A DNA stretch of 64,000 nucleotides from Paenibacillus amylolyticus (GCF_003719335.1 NZ_RIAS01000015.1:62001-126000), one strand, 5' to 3'; shown: positions 35,706-44,858, counted from the stretch's first letter. Numbers and translations are program-made. Notes: generated by a model from the letters alone, not told the origin.

Positions 35706-37826
35706 GTGTCCAAAGTAAAATTTTTTCATACCAAGCAAATAGGAAAGTACGACTGTGGCATAGCTTGCGCTTCTTCAGTCTACCGATATTATGGATATGA
35801 TTATAGTGTTGATTATCTTTCTGATTATTTGCCCTCAGAGAATAGATACTCTTTAAGAGAAATGGTAATTTTATTAAGTATTGAAAATCATCTAAAAACT
35901 CGAATTGTTGAAGTAGACAAAAACAGAATGTCCGAGGTTCTTGAGAATATAAAATTTCCTTTTATATCCTTATGTAGTGTAAATAACCAAGGTCACTACG
36001 TGGTAGTTTATGAATGGAATTCTAAAACGAATAAATTGAAAATAAGTGATCCAAGTAATGAAGGGATTACAAACATATCACTATCTCAATTTCAGAAAAT
36101 GTCAAATGGGATTTTTCTGTTGATAGAAGGTCAGTTTTCTTCAGTGAAATCTGAATCTAGTAAGAGTTCTTTTTTTATTTTGATTAAGGATATTGTAAGG
36201 AACAATTTGCTGAGTATACTATTTTCCTTTTTAATCTCAGTGATCATTGTAATTTTAGCCATTGTAGGATCTTTTTATTTTAAATTAGTTGTAGATTATA
36301 TTATTCCACGCAGTTTAGATAATTTTATATTTCAGTTATGTCTTGTTTTCGTAGGAGTAGTGCTACTGCATGGGTTGTTCATTTATCTACGAGGAAAGCT
36401 TATTATCAAACTATCTAATAATCTAGATAAATCATTATCTAATAAATATTTCGAAAAATTAATTAAGTTAAAGATTAATTTTTTTGAGAACAGGGCTGAT
36501 GGGGAAGTTATCTCTAGGTTTAACGATGTTTCTTTTATAAGAGGTTTTATAAGTGTTACATTTGTGTCTGCTCTTTTAGATTTCGTAATTGTTCTTTCAC
36601 TTGGTTTTATTATTTACAAATTTAATTCGATTCTTTTTATTGTTCTATTAGCTTTTATTCTTATACTGGGAGCACTGACCGTATTATTTTATGGTTCTAT
36701 TCAAGTCCGAAGTAGAGATTTAATGCTCACAAAGGCTGAAACTAATTCTTATTTAGTACATTTTTTAAAATTTATGCCTACAATATTCTCCCTAAATAAA
36801 AAGAAGTATTTCATAAATCGATTTCAAGGTGTATTTGGAGAACAGCTAAAAGCGCTCTTGAAAGATCAGAAGAATGATAATCTCTTTTCGACGTGTAAGT
36901 TTTTAGTTCAAGGCATTTTTTTTGTAGTATTCATTTCTATAGGTGCACAGCAGATCATAGCAGACTCGTTGACATTAGGAGACTTACTATTTATTAATTC
37001 TTTAGTTAGTTTCATGATGGGTTCCTTAGAAGGCTTGTTAACACTACAATCTGATTTTCAAAAAGCTGTTGTATCTGTTTCGAGATATACGGATATTTTA
37101 AAATACCCAGAGCGAAAATTAAGTGAGCATAAATTAAATTTAGAACATGTCAATACGATTAACATCAACGATCTGTCGTACCAATTTCCAAATAACAAAA
37201 CTGTGTTTGAAGAAGTTGACCTTAATGTTAATGCTGGAGATAAGGTGGTTTGCGTAGGAGAGAGCGGTGCAGGAAAAAGTACATTTGCCAAACTTATTGT
37301 TGGTTTGTATGAATCCAAACCAAATCAAATTCGGATTAATGGTAAGGATATTACAGATTATTCTGAAGAAAGTCTTCGTAAAGAAATGATGTTAATTGGT
37401 GAAGCTCCTTTCTTATTTAAAGGTTCCATTAGAGAAAACTTGGTAATGGGAGAGAATATAAGCGATGGAGAAATACTAAATGCGTGTCGATTAGCTGAGT
37501 GCCTTGAAATTATAGAAACTCTACCAGGCGGTTTAGATTATCTGATCACTGAGAATGGGACTAATCTATCTTCTGGTCAGAGACAAAGACTTGCCTATGC
37601 TAGATTGATTCTGTTAAATCCTTCTGTAATTATACTAGATGAAGCTTTAAGCAATGTAGATGAAGTAAGTTTGAAAAGAATATATGATCATATGATCGAT
37701 ATGAAAGCTACAATCATTTATATAACACATAATACTAATTTAATTGAACAATTTGATCGTAAAATTATTTTTAAAGATAGACGTATCTACGAAACTGTTA
37801 ATAGAAAGGACTTTAATTATGAATAA
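35706..37826 (+). CDS. Peptidase-containing ABC exporter (SunT-like)
   Basis: A 706-residue bacteriocin exporter. Residues 1-130 form a C39 peptidase with Gln11, Cys17, His97 and Asp115 as active-site residues; about 155-440 is the membrane domain; about 475-700 is the ATPase with Walker A GESGAGKST (near 518), signature LSSGQ (near 620) and Walker B VIILDEA (near 641). It should cut the precursor after its double glycine and export it. GTG start with AAAGGAAG 5 nt upstream. Very AT-rich. It overlaps the next gene by 8 nt. Confidence 0.93.
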   Translation: MSKVKFFHTKQIGKYDCGIACASSVYRYYGYDYSVDYLSDYLPSENRYSLREMVILLSIENHLKTRIVEVDKNRMSEVLENIKFPFISLCSVNNQGHYVVVYEWNSKTNKLKISDPSNEGITNISLSQFQKMSNGIFLLIEGQFSSVKSESSKSSFFILIKDIVRNNLLSILFSFLISVIIVILAIVGSFYFKLVVDYIIPRSLDNFIFQLCLVFVGVVLLHGLFIYLRGKLIIKLSNNLDKSLSNKYFEKLIKLKINFFENRADGEVISRFNDVSFIRGFISVTFVSALLDFVIVLSLGFIIYKFNSILFIVLLAFILILGALTVLFYGSIQVRSRDLMLTKAETNSYLVHFLKFMPTIFSLNKKKYFINRFQGVFGEQLKALLKDQKNDNLFSTCKFLVQGIFFVVFISIGAQQIIADSLTLGDLLFINSLVSFMMGSLEGLLTLQSDFQKAVVSVSRYTDILKYPERKLSEHKLNLEHVNTININDLSYQFPNNKTVFEEVDLNVNAGDKVVCVGESGAGKSTFAKLIVGLYESKPNQIRINGKDITDYSEESLRKEMMLIGEAPFLFKGSIRENLVMGENISDGEILNACRLAECLEIIETLPGGLDYLITENGTNLSSGQRQRLAYARLILLNPSVIILDEALSNVDEVSLKRIYDHMIDMKATIIYITHNTNLIEQFDRKIIFKDRRIYETVNRKDFNYE

Positions 37827-38235
37827 AAAATTAATATCCATTACGCTTGCTGTCGTTGCTGTATTTATGTTGGTTTGGGTACTAAACTCAGAAGCGTTGG
37901 AAAAACCTAAGTATAGCAAAATATCACTTCAGAACTATGAAGAAAATATTAATAATAAAAATGATTTTATGATATATGTTTATAAAGCTAGCTGCGCAGT
38001 TTGCCATGAAGTTAAGCCATTTATCAACGAAGTAATTGAGACTGAAAAATTCGATATGTTAGCTATGGATGCGGATGAGGAAGGAAACCTCAATGTGAAG
38101 TTTTTTGAAAACCAAAAGTTGGAGAAGTCCCCTACAATAATCTATTATGAAGCAGGAAAAGAGAAAGATCGTTTGGAAGGGTATCAGACAAAAGAAGAAA
38201 TAAGAGAATTCGTAACAAAATATAAGAAAAGTTAA
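37819..38235 (+). CDS. Membrane-anchored thioredoxin-like protein (BdbA-like)
   Basis: A 138-residue protein: an N-terminal membrane anchor (about 4-22) and an extracytoplasmic thioredoxin-like domain with the redox motif CAVC (Cys59, Cys62) and a cis-Pro region (KSPTIIYY). It corresponds in position to BdbA in the sublancin cluster and should help form or shuffle the two disulfides of the exported peptide. The ATG lies inside the end of the exporter gene (8-nt overlap) with AAAGGA upstream. Confidence 0.85.
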   Translation: MNKKLISITLAVVAVFMLVWVLNSEALEKPKYSKISLQNYEENINNKNDFMIYVYKASCAVCHEVKPFINEVIETEKFDMLAMDADEEGNLNVKFFENQKLEKSPTIIYYEAGKEKDRLEGYQTKEEIREFVTKYKKS

Positions 38236-38259
38236 TCTGCTAAAGAGGAGGCTTGTACA

Positions 38260-39540
38260 GTGTATCTAAATGAACTGAAATCTTCTCTTAATTTTTCGGT
38301 TTTAGAGAGTAAATTGAGCGAGGATCTAAAATTAGTATCTGGAATCCCTGAAGAATTCAATATTGACTTAAATGGACAGCAACTTAAAGACTGGGTTGAT
38401 TCCTACAACAGTTATTCATGTCCGACCATTGCATGTGGAATATTAACTTATAATGAAGAAAATAGAATAAAAAGATGTTTGCAAAGTGTAATGAATGAAT
38501 TCGATGAGATTATTGTACTGGATTCTTTATCCTCAGATCAGACGGTTGAATTAATTAAAGAAAACTATCCCAAAGTGAAGGTAATTACTGAGAAATGGAG
38601 GGATGATTTTTCATTCCATCGTAATTTACTAAGATCCTCTACGAATTCTGAATGGATATATTATATTGATTCTGACAATACTTACGATCCCACCAATGAA
38701 GGTAAGATTCATAGAATTGTAAGATTACTCAGTTATATTGGATTTAACGGTGTTGTAAGCCCAGTAATAAAAGAACATGATGGTCATGTCTATACAGATA
38801 ATCGGAAACTTTTTCCGATTAATAGCGGAATACGGTACTTCGGAAGAGTTCATGAAGAACCTCTGTTAGAGAATGGTCAGTCTCCAATTCATGCTACTAT
38901 GGACATTCTAGTTCATCATGATGGTTATGATCCTCTAAAGGTCAATATGAACGATAAAACAAACCGAAATTTGAGACTAACTCAAATGATGCTAGAAGAT
39001 GAGCCTGGACATCCTAAATGGTTATACTTTCTAGCAAAGGAAGTTTATCATACTCAGAATAACTTAAATATCGAAGAGGTAAAGTCTATTCTTATAGAAG
39101 CTATTAGAAGATACGAATCTTCAGAGTATAAAAGATATTTACCGGAAGCTATATTGTTTTTGTGTGATTTATCAATTAGAACTAATTCCTACTCACAATT
39201 GAGTAAGTATGTAGATTTGTTAGAACAAATCTCGCCAAATTGTGTTGATGTTGACTACTACAGAGCCGTGCTTGTTCTACAGGACATAACTGTACGCACT
39301 GCAAAGTTGGCTAACTATGTTAAAGAGTCTTTACAGGATAATACAAAGTATAGCTATATTAACTCTACCAAAGACCATATTAGACTGATGTTAACTAATA
39401 TAATGTGGCTAATGAATAATTGGGATGAGGCTAACAAAATAAATCATGAAATAAGAAGTGAGGACAAAAAAATCATCTTCTCAAATATGTTAAATGAAAT
39501 AAACGATTGGTTAAGCACTCTGAAGGAGGAAGAACGTTGA
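38260..39540 (+). CDS. SunS-like peptide S-glycosyltransferase
   Basis: A 426-residue GT2-family enzyme resembling sublancin glycosyltransferase SunS in length and motifs. An N-terminal helical part precedes the GT-A core with PTIACGILTYNEENRIKRCL and the DxD motif (Asp137-Ser-Asp139 in YYIDSDN), RYFGRVHEEP and HHDGYD as in SunS, then a C-terminal helical, TPR-like half that would support dimerisation. It should attach a hexose to the central Cys of the precursor. GTG start with AGAGGAGG 8 nt upstream. The sugar donor is not predictable; SunS uses UDP-glucose. Confidence 0.92.
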   Translation: MYLNELKSSLNFSVLESKLSEDLKLVSGIPEEFNIDLNGQQLKDWVDSYNSYSCPTIACGILTYNEENRIKRCLQSVMNEFDEIIVLDSLSSDQTVELIKENYPKVKVITEKWRDDFSFHRNLLRSSTNSEWIYYIDSDNTYDPTNEGKIHRIVRLLSYIGFNGVVSPVIKEHDGHVYTDNRKLFPINSGIRYFGRVHEEPLLENGQSPIHATMDILVHHDGYDPLKVNMNDKTNRNLRLTQMMLEDEPGHPKWLYFLAKEVYHTQNNLNIEEVKSILIEAIRRYESSEYKRYLPEAILFLCDLSIRTNSYSQLSKYVDLLEQISPNCVDVDYYRAVLVLQDITVRTAKLANYVKESLQDNTKYSYINSTKDHIRLMLTNIMWLMNNWDEANKINHEIRSEDKKIIFSNMLNEINDWLSTLKEEER

Positions 39541-39929
39541 TTCCAGTAAGTTTCTTGGTTTCTTTAGTAGCAATGCTTGGAAGTTTGTACTTTAGTGAGA
39601 TTGCAGGGTTAATTCCTTGCAAGTTATGCTGGTATCAAAGAATCCTAATGTATCCTCTACCGTTAATTATCGTAATTGGTGCAATAAAAAATGATCCATA
39701 TCTTAAATATTACACTCGTTGTTTTTCAGCAATTGGCATAATTATCGCGGGTTACCACTACCTTATTCAACTAAGTGTGGTGAAAAGTACATCGTGTGGA
39801 TTTGGTACCGTTTCTTGCGATCAAGTCCATGTGGAATATTTCAACTTTCTTACAATCCCACTAATGTCATTGATAGCGTTCATATTAATATTTATAAGCT
39901 CTTTTATAAAGGATAAAGTCAAATCCTAG
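39537..39929 (+). CDS. DsbB-like thiol oxidase (BdbB/BdbC type)
   Basis: A 130-residue, four-helix membrane protein of the DsbB family. It has the periplasm-side CxxC in PCKLCWYQR (Cys28, Cys31) and a second pair Cys87 and Cys94, the two redox centres of DsbB proteins. It should reoxidise the thioredoxin-like partner using quinone. A TTG start at 39537 is chosen: AAGGAGG lies 6 nt upstream and it overlaps the glycosyltransferase stop by 4 nt. It is the last recognisable gene of the island. Confidence 0.88.
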   Translation: MIPVSFLVSLVAMLGSLYFSEIAGLIPCKLCWYQRILMYPLPLIIVIGAIKNDPYLKYYTRCFSAIGIIIAGYHYLIQLSVVKSTSCGFGTVSCDQVHVEYFNFLTIPLMSLIAFILIFISSFIKDKVKS

Positions 39930-39970
39930 TGAGGAAATTGTGAAATAACTTAAGTGTATCAATTAAAACT

Positions 39971-40021
39971 AAAACAGCAACGACTTTTCCGTCATCTGGA
40001 TAATTTCGTTGCTGTTTTTTT
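39971..40021. terminator. Bidirectional terminator between glycocin island and gcvPB
   Basis: AAACAGCAACGA and TCGTTGCTGTTT pair over 12 bp with a longer loop; T residues follow on the right and A residues flank the left, so it serves both converging operons. Confidence 0.88.
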
Positions 40022-40031
40022 ATTCTCTTAT

Positions 40032-41630
40032 TTAGCTACAAGCACAGTTTAATACAGGTTTACGTGCTGCGGTCGTTTCATCGAGACGAGTTACCGGTGT
40101 GCCGTACGGAGCATTGAGCACCAATTCCGGTGTTTCTTCTGCTTCCTTGGCAATACGGATCATTGTATCGATAAATCCGTCCAGCGTTTCTTTGCTCTCG
40201 GTTTCCGTTGGCTCAATCATAATGCACTCTTCCACATTAAGCGGGAAGTAGATGGTTGGCGGGTGATAACCAAAATCCAGCAGGCGCTTTGCCACATCCA
40301 GCGTGCGCACACCATACTGTTTCAGGCCGCGGCCTGACATAACAAATTCATGTTTGCATACACCCGGATACGGAATCTCGTAATGAGGTGCCAGGCGAGC
40401 CATCATATAATTGGCATTCAGCACAGCGCATTCGGATACACGGCGAAGCCCTTCTGGTCCATAAGTGCGGATATAAGCATAAGCACGAACAAGAATACCG
40501 AAGTTGCCATAATAGGCTTTGACCCGACCGATCGATTGATCTCCTTCGTAATCCAGAGCGTACATGCCTTGATCATTTTGAACAACCATCGGTTTAGGTA
40601 AGAACGGGATCAGGCGGCTCTTCACACCGACAGGTCCAGCACCAGGGCCACCACCACCGTGAGGCGTGCTCATCGTTTTATGCAAGTTCAGATGCACCAC
40701 ATCAAAGCCCATATCTCCCGGACGTGTAATGCCCATAATGGCATTCGAGTTGGCTCCGTCATAATACAACAATCCGCCAGCTTCGTGCACGATGGACGCA
40801 ATCTCTTGAATATCCTTTTCAAACAACCCGAGCGTATTCGGATTCGTCAGCATGAGTGCTGCGGTATCTGAGCCGACTGCTGCACGGAGGGCATCCAGAT
40901 CCACCAAACCGTCCGTCCGCGACGGGATTGTCACCGTTTCGAATCCGGCCACGGTTGCGCTGGCCGGGTTCGTGCCATGAGATGAATCCGGTACGATAAC
41001 CTTGGTACGCAGTTCGCCACGGCTTTCGTGATAAGCTCGAATCATCATAAGTCCGGTCCATTCCCCGTGTGCTCCGGCAGCAGGCTGCAGGGTTACGGCA
41101 TCCATACCTGTCAGACCTGAAAGATCATTTTGCAAGGTATGGAGCAGTTCGAGAGCACCTTGAAGACTGGATTCATGCTGATATGGATGGATTTTGGCAA
41201 AGCCGTTGTAACGTGCTACATCTTCATTAATCTTTGGATTGTATTTCATCGTACAGGAACCGAGCGGATAAAAGCCGTTATCTACCCCGAAGTTGCGGCG
41301 GGATAATGCCGTGTAGTGACGAATAACATCAACCTCGAATACTTCCGGCAACGCTGCCGCTTCCGAGCGCAGCATTTCCCGGGGAATCAACGTGTCTGCA
41401 TCCTGACGGGGAACATCACATTCCGGCAAGGAATAGGCCACACGCCCAGGACTGCTCAACTCAAAAATCAGAGTTTGTTCGGGAGCAACGGATGGTGTAA
41501 GTTGCGTAATGGTTGAGGTTCCTTGGGCTTGAGAATCCATTCCAGTCTGCTGATTGACTGACTGATGGAGGTTAGATGTTTCCGGTGAAGTACCCGCAAT
41601 GTTTGCTTTTGTAGTCGTTTCCTGAGTCAC
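40032..41630 (-). CDS. gcvPB: Glycine dehydrogenase (decarboxylating) subunit 2
   Basis: A 532-residue PLP-dependent P-protein subunit of the glycine cleavage system. The PLP lysine is in LNLHKTMSTPHGGGGPG. Compared with the family, about 50 extra residues precede the conserved start LIFELSSPGRVAYSLPE; they are Gln/Thr/Ser-rich and probably disordered. The GTG start overlaps the gcvPA stop (GTGA) and has GGAGGG 6 nt upstream, so the extension is likely translated. It works with gcvPA, gcvT and gcvH to oxidise glycine to CO2, ammonia and methylene-tetrahydrofolate. Confidence 0.95.
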   Translation of the reverse strand: MTQETTTKANIAGTSPETSNLHQSVNQQTGMDSQAQGTSTITQLTPSVAPEQTLIFELSSPGRVAYSLPECDVPRQDADTLIPREMLRSEAAALPEVFEVDVIRHYTALSRRNFGVDNGFYPLGSCTMKYNPKINEDVARYNGFAKIHPYQHESSLQGALELLHTLQNDLSGLTGMDAVTLQPAAGAHGEWTGLMMIRAYHESRGELRTKVIVPDSSHGTNPASATVAGFETVTIPSRTDGLVDLDALRAAVGSDTAALMLTNPNTLGLFEKDIQEIASIVHEAGGLLYYDGANSNAIMGITRPGDMGFDVVHLNLHKTMSTPHGGGGPGAGPVGVKSRLIPFLPKPMVVQNDQGMYALDYEGDQSIGRVKAYYGNFGILVRAYAYIRTYGPEGLRRVSECAVLNANYMMARLAPHYEIPYPGVCKHEFVMSGRGLKQYGVRTLDVAKRLLDFGYHPPTIYFPLNVEECIMIEPTETESKETLDGFIDTMIRIAKEAEETPELVLNAPYGTPVTRLDETTAARKPVLNCACS

Positions 41631-42982
41631 AGCGATCCCTCCAATACACGTGCGAATTCATCCATCTCTTCTTTGCTGCGTCGCTCGGTAACAGCAATGA
41701 GCATATGTCCAGCAAGTTCTGGATAATCACGTCCGAGTTCGTAACCGCCGATGAATCCTGCATCCAGCAGTTTCAGCTGAAGAGCATCCACATCGGTTCC
41801 TTCAGGGAGCTGGATAACGAACTCGTTAAACGTAGGGGCATTAAAAGTGAGTCTAACCCCAGGAATGGCTTTTAACGTATTTAGAGCGTAATGACTCTTT
41901 TGCAAGTTCAGATCAGCAACATCAATCATGCCCTGTCTTCCCATGGTAGACATATAGACGGAAGCACTAAGTGCTAACAACGCCTGATTTGAACAGATGT
42001 TAGATGTCGCTTTTTCGCGGCGAATATGTTGTTCACGTGCTTGCAGCGTCAGCACGAAGCCGCGTTTGCCGTTGCGATCGGTCGTCTGACCGACGATTCG
42101 ACCAGGAATCCGGCGCATGTGGGCCTGGGATACGGCGAAGTATCCGCAAGTGGGTCCGCCGAGCGAAGCGGCGATTCCGAGGGGCTGCGCATCGCCTACA
42201 ACGATGTCGGCTCCCAGCTTGCCTGGGGCTTCCAGCAAACCTAGCGACAGCGGGTTGGCGCTCACCACGAGCAGTCCTTTGTGCGTGTGCACAAGGTCGG
42301 CAGCCTGTTTTACATTTTCCACGGCACCAAAGAAGTTCGGGCTTTGAATCATAACCGCCGCAGTATCGTCCGAAATGGCTGCTTGCAGCGCATCCCAATC
42401 GGTAACCCCATCTTTATAACCAATCTCTACAATCTCCAGACTCAGGCCATGTGCGTACGCCTGCAATACTTGACGGGCTTCAGGGTGAACGGTGCGAGAT
42501 ACGATAAGCTGTTTGCGACGGGTAGCTGCGGCGGCAAGATTGCCTGCTTCCGCAAAAGCTGTCGCACCGTCATACATACTCGCATTGGCTACCGCCATAC
42601 CTGTCAACTCGCAAATATACGACTGAAATTCGAAGATGGCTTGTAATTCTCCTTGGCTGATCTCAGGCTGATAAGGGGTGTAAGCCGTATAAAACTCCGA
42701 ACGGGAAATGACATGGTTGATGACAGAAGGGATGTGATGGTCATAGATGCCTGCGCCAAGGAAACTGGCATGTGTCTCAAAGTTGGCATTGGAGCCAGCT
42801 TGTTTCGACATATGGCGTGTTAATGCGTATTCGTCCAGCTTGGAGGAGACAGGCAACTCGCCCTGATAACGAATCTCCTTCGGGATATCTTTGAATAAAT
42901 CTTCAAGCGTATCCACGCCGATCGTGGCCAGCATTGCGCTCTGGTCTTGTTCTGTCATGGGGATGTAGCGGTGCTTGCTCAT
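41627..42982 (-). CDS. gcvPA: Glycine dehydrogenase (decarboxylating) subunit 1
   Basis: A 451-residue partner subunit of the P-protein heterotetramer. Conserved family segments such as FLGAGIYDHHIP, ISQGELQAIFEFQ and ANASMYDGATA are present. Start and stop overlap its neighbours by 4 nt (ATGA with gcvT, GTGA with gcvPB), showing strong translational coupling. A patch around 42005-42300 is much richer in GC than its surroundings (40 of 60 bases in 42121-42180), although the reading frame stays open and conserved. Confidence 0.95.
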   Translation of the reverse strand: MSKHRYIPMTEQDQSAMLATIGVDTLEDLFKDIPKEIRYQGELPVSSKLDEYALTRHMSKQAGSNANFETHASFLGAGIYDHHIPSVINHVISRSEFYTAYTPYQPEISQGELQAIFEFQSYICELTGMAVANASMYDGATAFAEAGNLAAAATRRKQLIVSRTVHPEARQVLQAYAHGLSLEIVEIGYKDGVTDWDALQAAISDDTAAVMIQSPNFFGAVENVKQAADLVHTHKGLLVVSANPLSLGLLEAPGKLGADIVVGDAQPLGIAASLGGPTCGYFAVSQAHMRRIPGRIVGQTTDRNGKRGFVLTLQAREQHIRREKATSNICSNQALLALSASVYMSTMGRQGMIDVADLNLQKSHYALNTLKAIPGVRLTFNAPTFNEFVIQLPEGTDVDALQLKLLDAGFIGGYELGRDYPELAGHMLIAVTERRSKEEMDEFARVLEGSL

Positions 42983-44121
42983 GCTTGCTCAGCTCCTTGG
43001 ATAGGTGTCTTTAACGTACGTGTCCGTTTATGAAAAGGAGTCTTGACGACCTCGCCTTTTAGCTTTTTCCCACGAATCTCAATCTCCAGTGGTGTACCCA
43101 GTGCAGTATACTTGCTGTCAATCAAGGCAAGCCCCAGATTACGTTTCAAGGTCGGCGACTGTGTACCGGTTGTCACTTCACCGATCTGAACGCCGTCCGC
43201 ATAGATCGGGTAATGTGGCCGCGGAATGCCGCGCTCCAGCACTTCGATGCCGATCAGCTTGCGGGCAGGGCCGTCATTTTTTTGTTGCAACAAAGCTTGA
43301 TGTCCGATAAAAGGTCCGGTATTTAATTTCACAAACATGCCAAGTCCTGCCTCCAGCGGAGAGATGGTTGGTGACAGCTCCTGACCGTACAAAGGCAGCT
43401 TCGCTTCGAATCGCAGTGTATCACGCGCACCGAGTCCTGCTGGAACGAGGCCTACATCAGCACCGGCTTCCATCAGCCCGTTCCATACGAGAGCCGCCTG
43501 ATCTGCTGCAACATACAGTTCAAAGCCATCTTCACCTGTATATCCGGTGCGCGACAGTAGCAGCTTTACTCCGCATACCTCGGCATGCTGTACGAAGCGG
43601 AAAGGTTCAATAGCGCCCGCATCCACGTTCGTATCTATAACCTTAGCCAAAATATCAACCGACAGGGGGCCTTGTAGCGCAAGCAGTGCCGTTTGCTCGG
43701 AATCATTGGTCATGTTCACGCCCGGTATAATGTGCTCCTGCAACCAAGCCCAATCCTTGTCGATATTAGAGGCATTAACGACCAGCGTGTATTGTTGCTC
43801 CGCCAGCTTGTAGATCAGCAGATCATCAACTACACCGCCATCGGGATAACACATCAGCGTGTATTGTGCCTGACCTGGTACAATTGCGGTCACGTCGTTG
43901 GTCATCATGTGTTGTAAAAAGGCTTCCGCCTGTTCACCCGTTACAGTGAATTCACCCATATGGGATACATCAAACAGCCCGGCGCGCTCGCGCACGGCTT
44001 CATGTTCCTTTTGAATCCCACTAAACTGCACGGGCAACTCCCAACCGCCAAAATCAATGCAACGTACACCTTCATATTGCGCATATAGGGGAAAGAGTGG
44101 TGTTCTTAACAAATCAGACAT
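42979..44121 (-). CDS. gcvT: Glycine cleavage system T protein (aminomethyltransferase)
   Basis: A 380-residue folate-dependent aminomethyltransferase that takes the aminomethyl group from GcvH and yields methylene-tetrahydrofolate and ammonia. The N-terminal DFGGWELPVQF, DVSHMGEF and YTGEDGFELY motifs and the C-terminal folate-domain segment TTGTQSPTLKRNLGLA are typical. It is the first gene of gcvT-gcvPA-gcvPB, controlled by the tandem glycine riboswitch upstream. GAGGTG precedes the ATG. The H-protein gene lies outside the operon, divergently. Confidence 0.95.
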   Translation of the reverse strand: MSDLLRTPLFPLYAQYEGVRCIDFGGWELPVQFSGIQKEHEAVRERAGLFDVSHMGEFTVTGEQAEAFLQHMMTNDVTAIVPGQAQYTLMCYPDGGVVDDLLIYKLAEQQYTLVVNASNIDKDWAWLQEHIIPGVNMTNDSEQTALLALQGPLSVDILAKVIDTNVDAGAIEPFRFVQHAEVCGVKLLLSRTGYTGEDGFELYVAADQAALVWNGLMEAGADVGLVPAGLGARDTLRFEAKLPLYGQELSPTISPLEAGLGMFVKLNTGPFIGHQALLQQKNDGPARKLIGIEVLERGIPRPHYPIYADGVQIGEVTTGTQSPTLKRNLGLALIDSKYTALGTPLEIEIRGKKLKGEVVKTPFHKRTRTLKTPIQGAEQA

Positions 44122-44300
44122 CGGATCACCTCATCATAGACCGTTAGTAGGCCAAGTATAGAAACATGGATCTGTGAGCCAAGTAATTAATGCTTAAATC
44201 ATTTTAGTCATCAAGAGTCAATAGCCGACCATTTTACATTTTTTCATTTGTTATGTTCAGTACGATTCTAGAACCTGCAATTCATTTTTTGGGAAAAAGG

Positions 44301-44360
44301 AAAAGGACAGGCCAAAGAACCGGCATGCCAAGTAGCACGCTGTATTCTTAGGCTCTGTCC
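44301..44360 (-). terminator. Riboswitch expression-platform terminator before gcvT
   Basis: On the minus strand GGACAGAGCC (44360-44351) pairs with GGCCTGTCC (44313-44305) with one bulged A, followed by TTTTCC. It starts right after the second aptamer, so glycine binding can compete with it. Confidence 0.7.
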
Positions 44361-44580
44361 CTTGTACCTGAGAGTTACCCCGCCGTTTATTCAGACAGGT
44401 TTCCCCTTGGGTGATCATAACGTCCCGAAGTGGACGATTAGATGCTCTCCAGAGTTGCGTCCTGTAAAAGTCCTTTTGCCTGAGAGATTCACCCCCGCTT
44501 GTCGGTGGTTTACTCCTTCGGCGCCGCCCCATGCACATCCCCAAACCGGGTGTACGGGCAATCTCTCCCTTTACATTCAT
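44350..44580 (-). promoter_or_regulatory. Tandem glycine riboswitch
   Basis: Two aptamers on the minus strand. The first (about 44580-44465) has GGGAGAGATTG, CCGAAGGAG and CTCTCAGGCAAAAGGAC; the second (about 44455-44350) has GGAGAGCATC and CTCTCAGGTACAAGGGAC. These are the conserved blocks of the glycine riboswitch, always found before gcvT operons in such bacteria, where glycine turns expression on. Confidence 0.93.
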
Positions 44581-44623
44581 CCGCGGTTCATACGTAGTCC
44601 AATTAACTTCAGTTGCTCTTCTC

Positions 44624-44653
44624 ATTAAAACGTGAATCCACTCCTGATGTCAA
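44624..44653 (-). promoter_or_regulatory. Promoter of the gcvT riboswitch transcript
   Basis: On the minus strand TTGACA (44653-44648) and TTTAAT (44629-44624), 18 nt apart, about 40 nt before the first aptamer. Confidence 0.7.
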
Positions 44654-44828
44654 GAACGATATCATTGAAATTGTGTGAAATACGAATATTTAATACTGAT
44701 TATTCATTAATGTTCGTTTATTTTAAAAGAGTGCGCTTACTATTCTAATATTAACCATTATATGCAGAAAGAGTAGTGTGAGGTTACACACGTTGAGATC
44801 TCGAAATTGAAATAAACTGTGAGCTAAC

Positions 44829-44858
44829 TTGACATTTGAATCTGAAATATCATACGCT
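44829..44858 (+). promoter_or_regulatory. Possible promoter of gcvH
   Basis: A perfect TTGACA -35 with a weak -10 (TACGCT) 18 nt downstream, about 70 nt before gcvH. The rest of 44654-44926 shows no gene; 44866-44905 resembles 44287-44330 (see findings). Confidence 0.45.

Noticed and set aside
35225..40031. Mobile element carrying the glycocin island
   Set aside because: No integrase, transposase, terminal repeats or attachment-site duplication was seen; only base composition suggests transfer.
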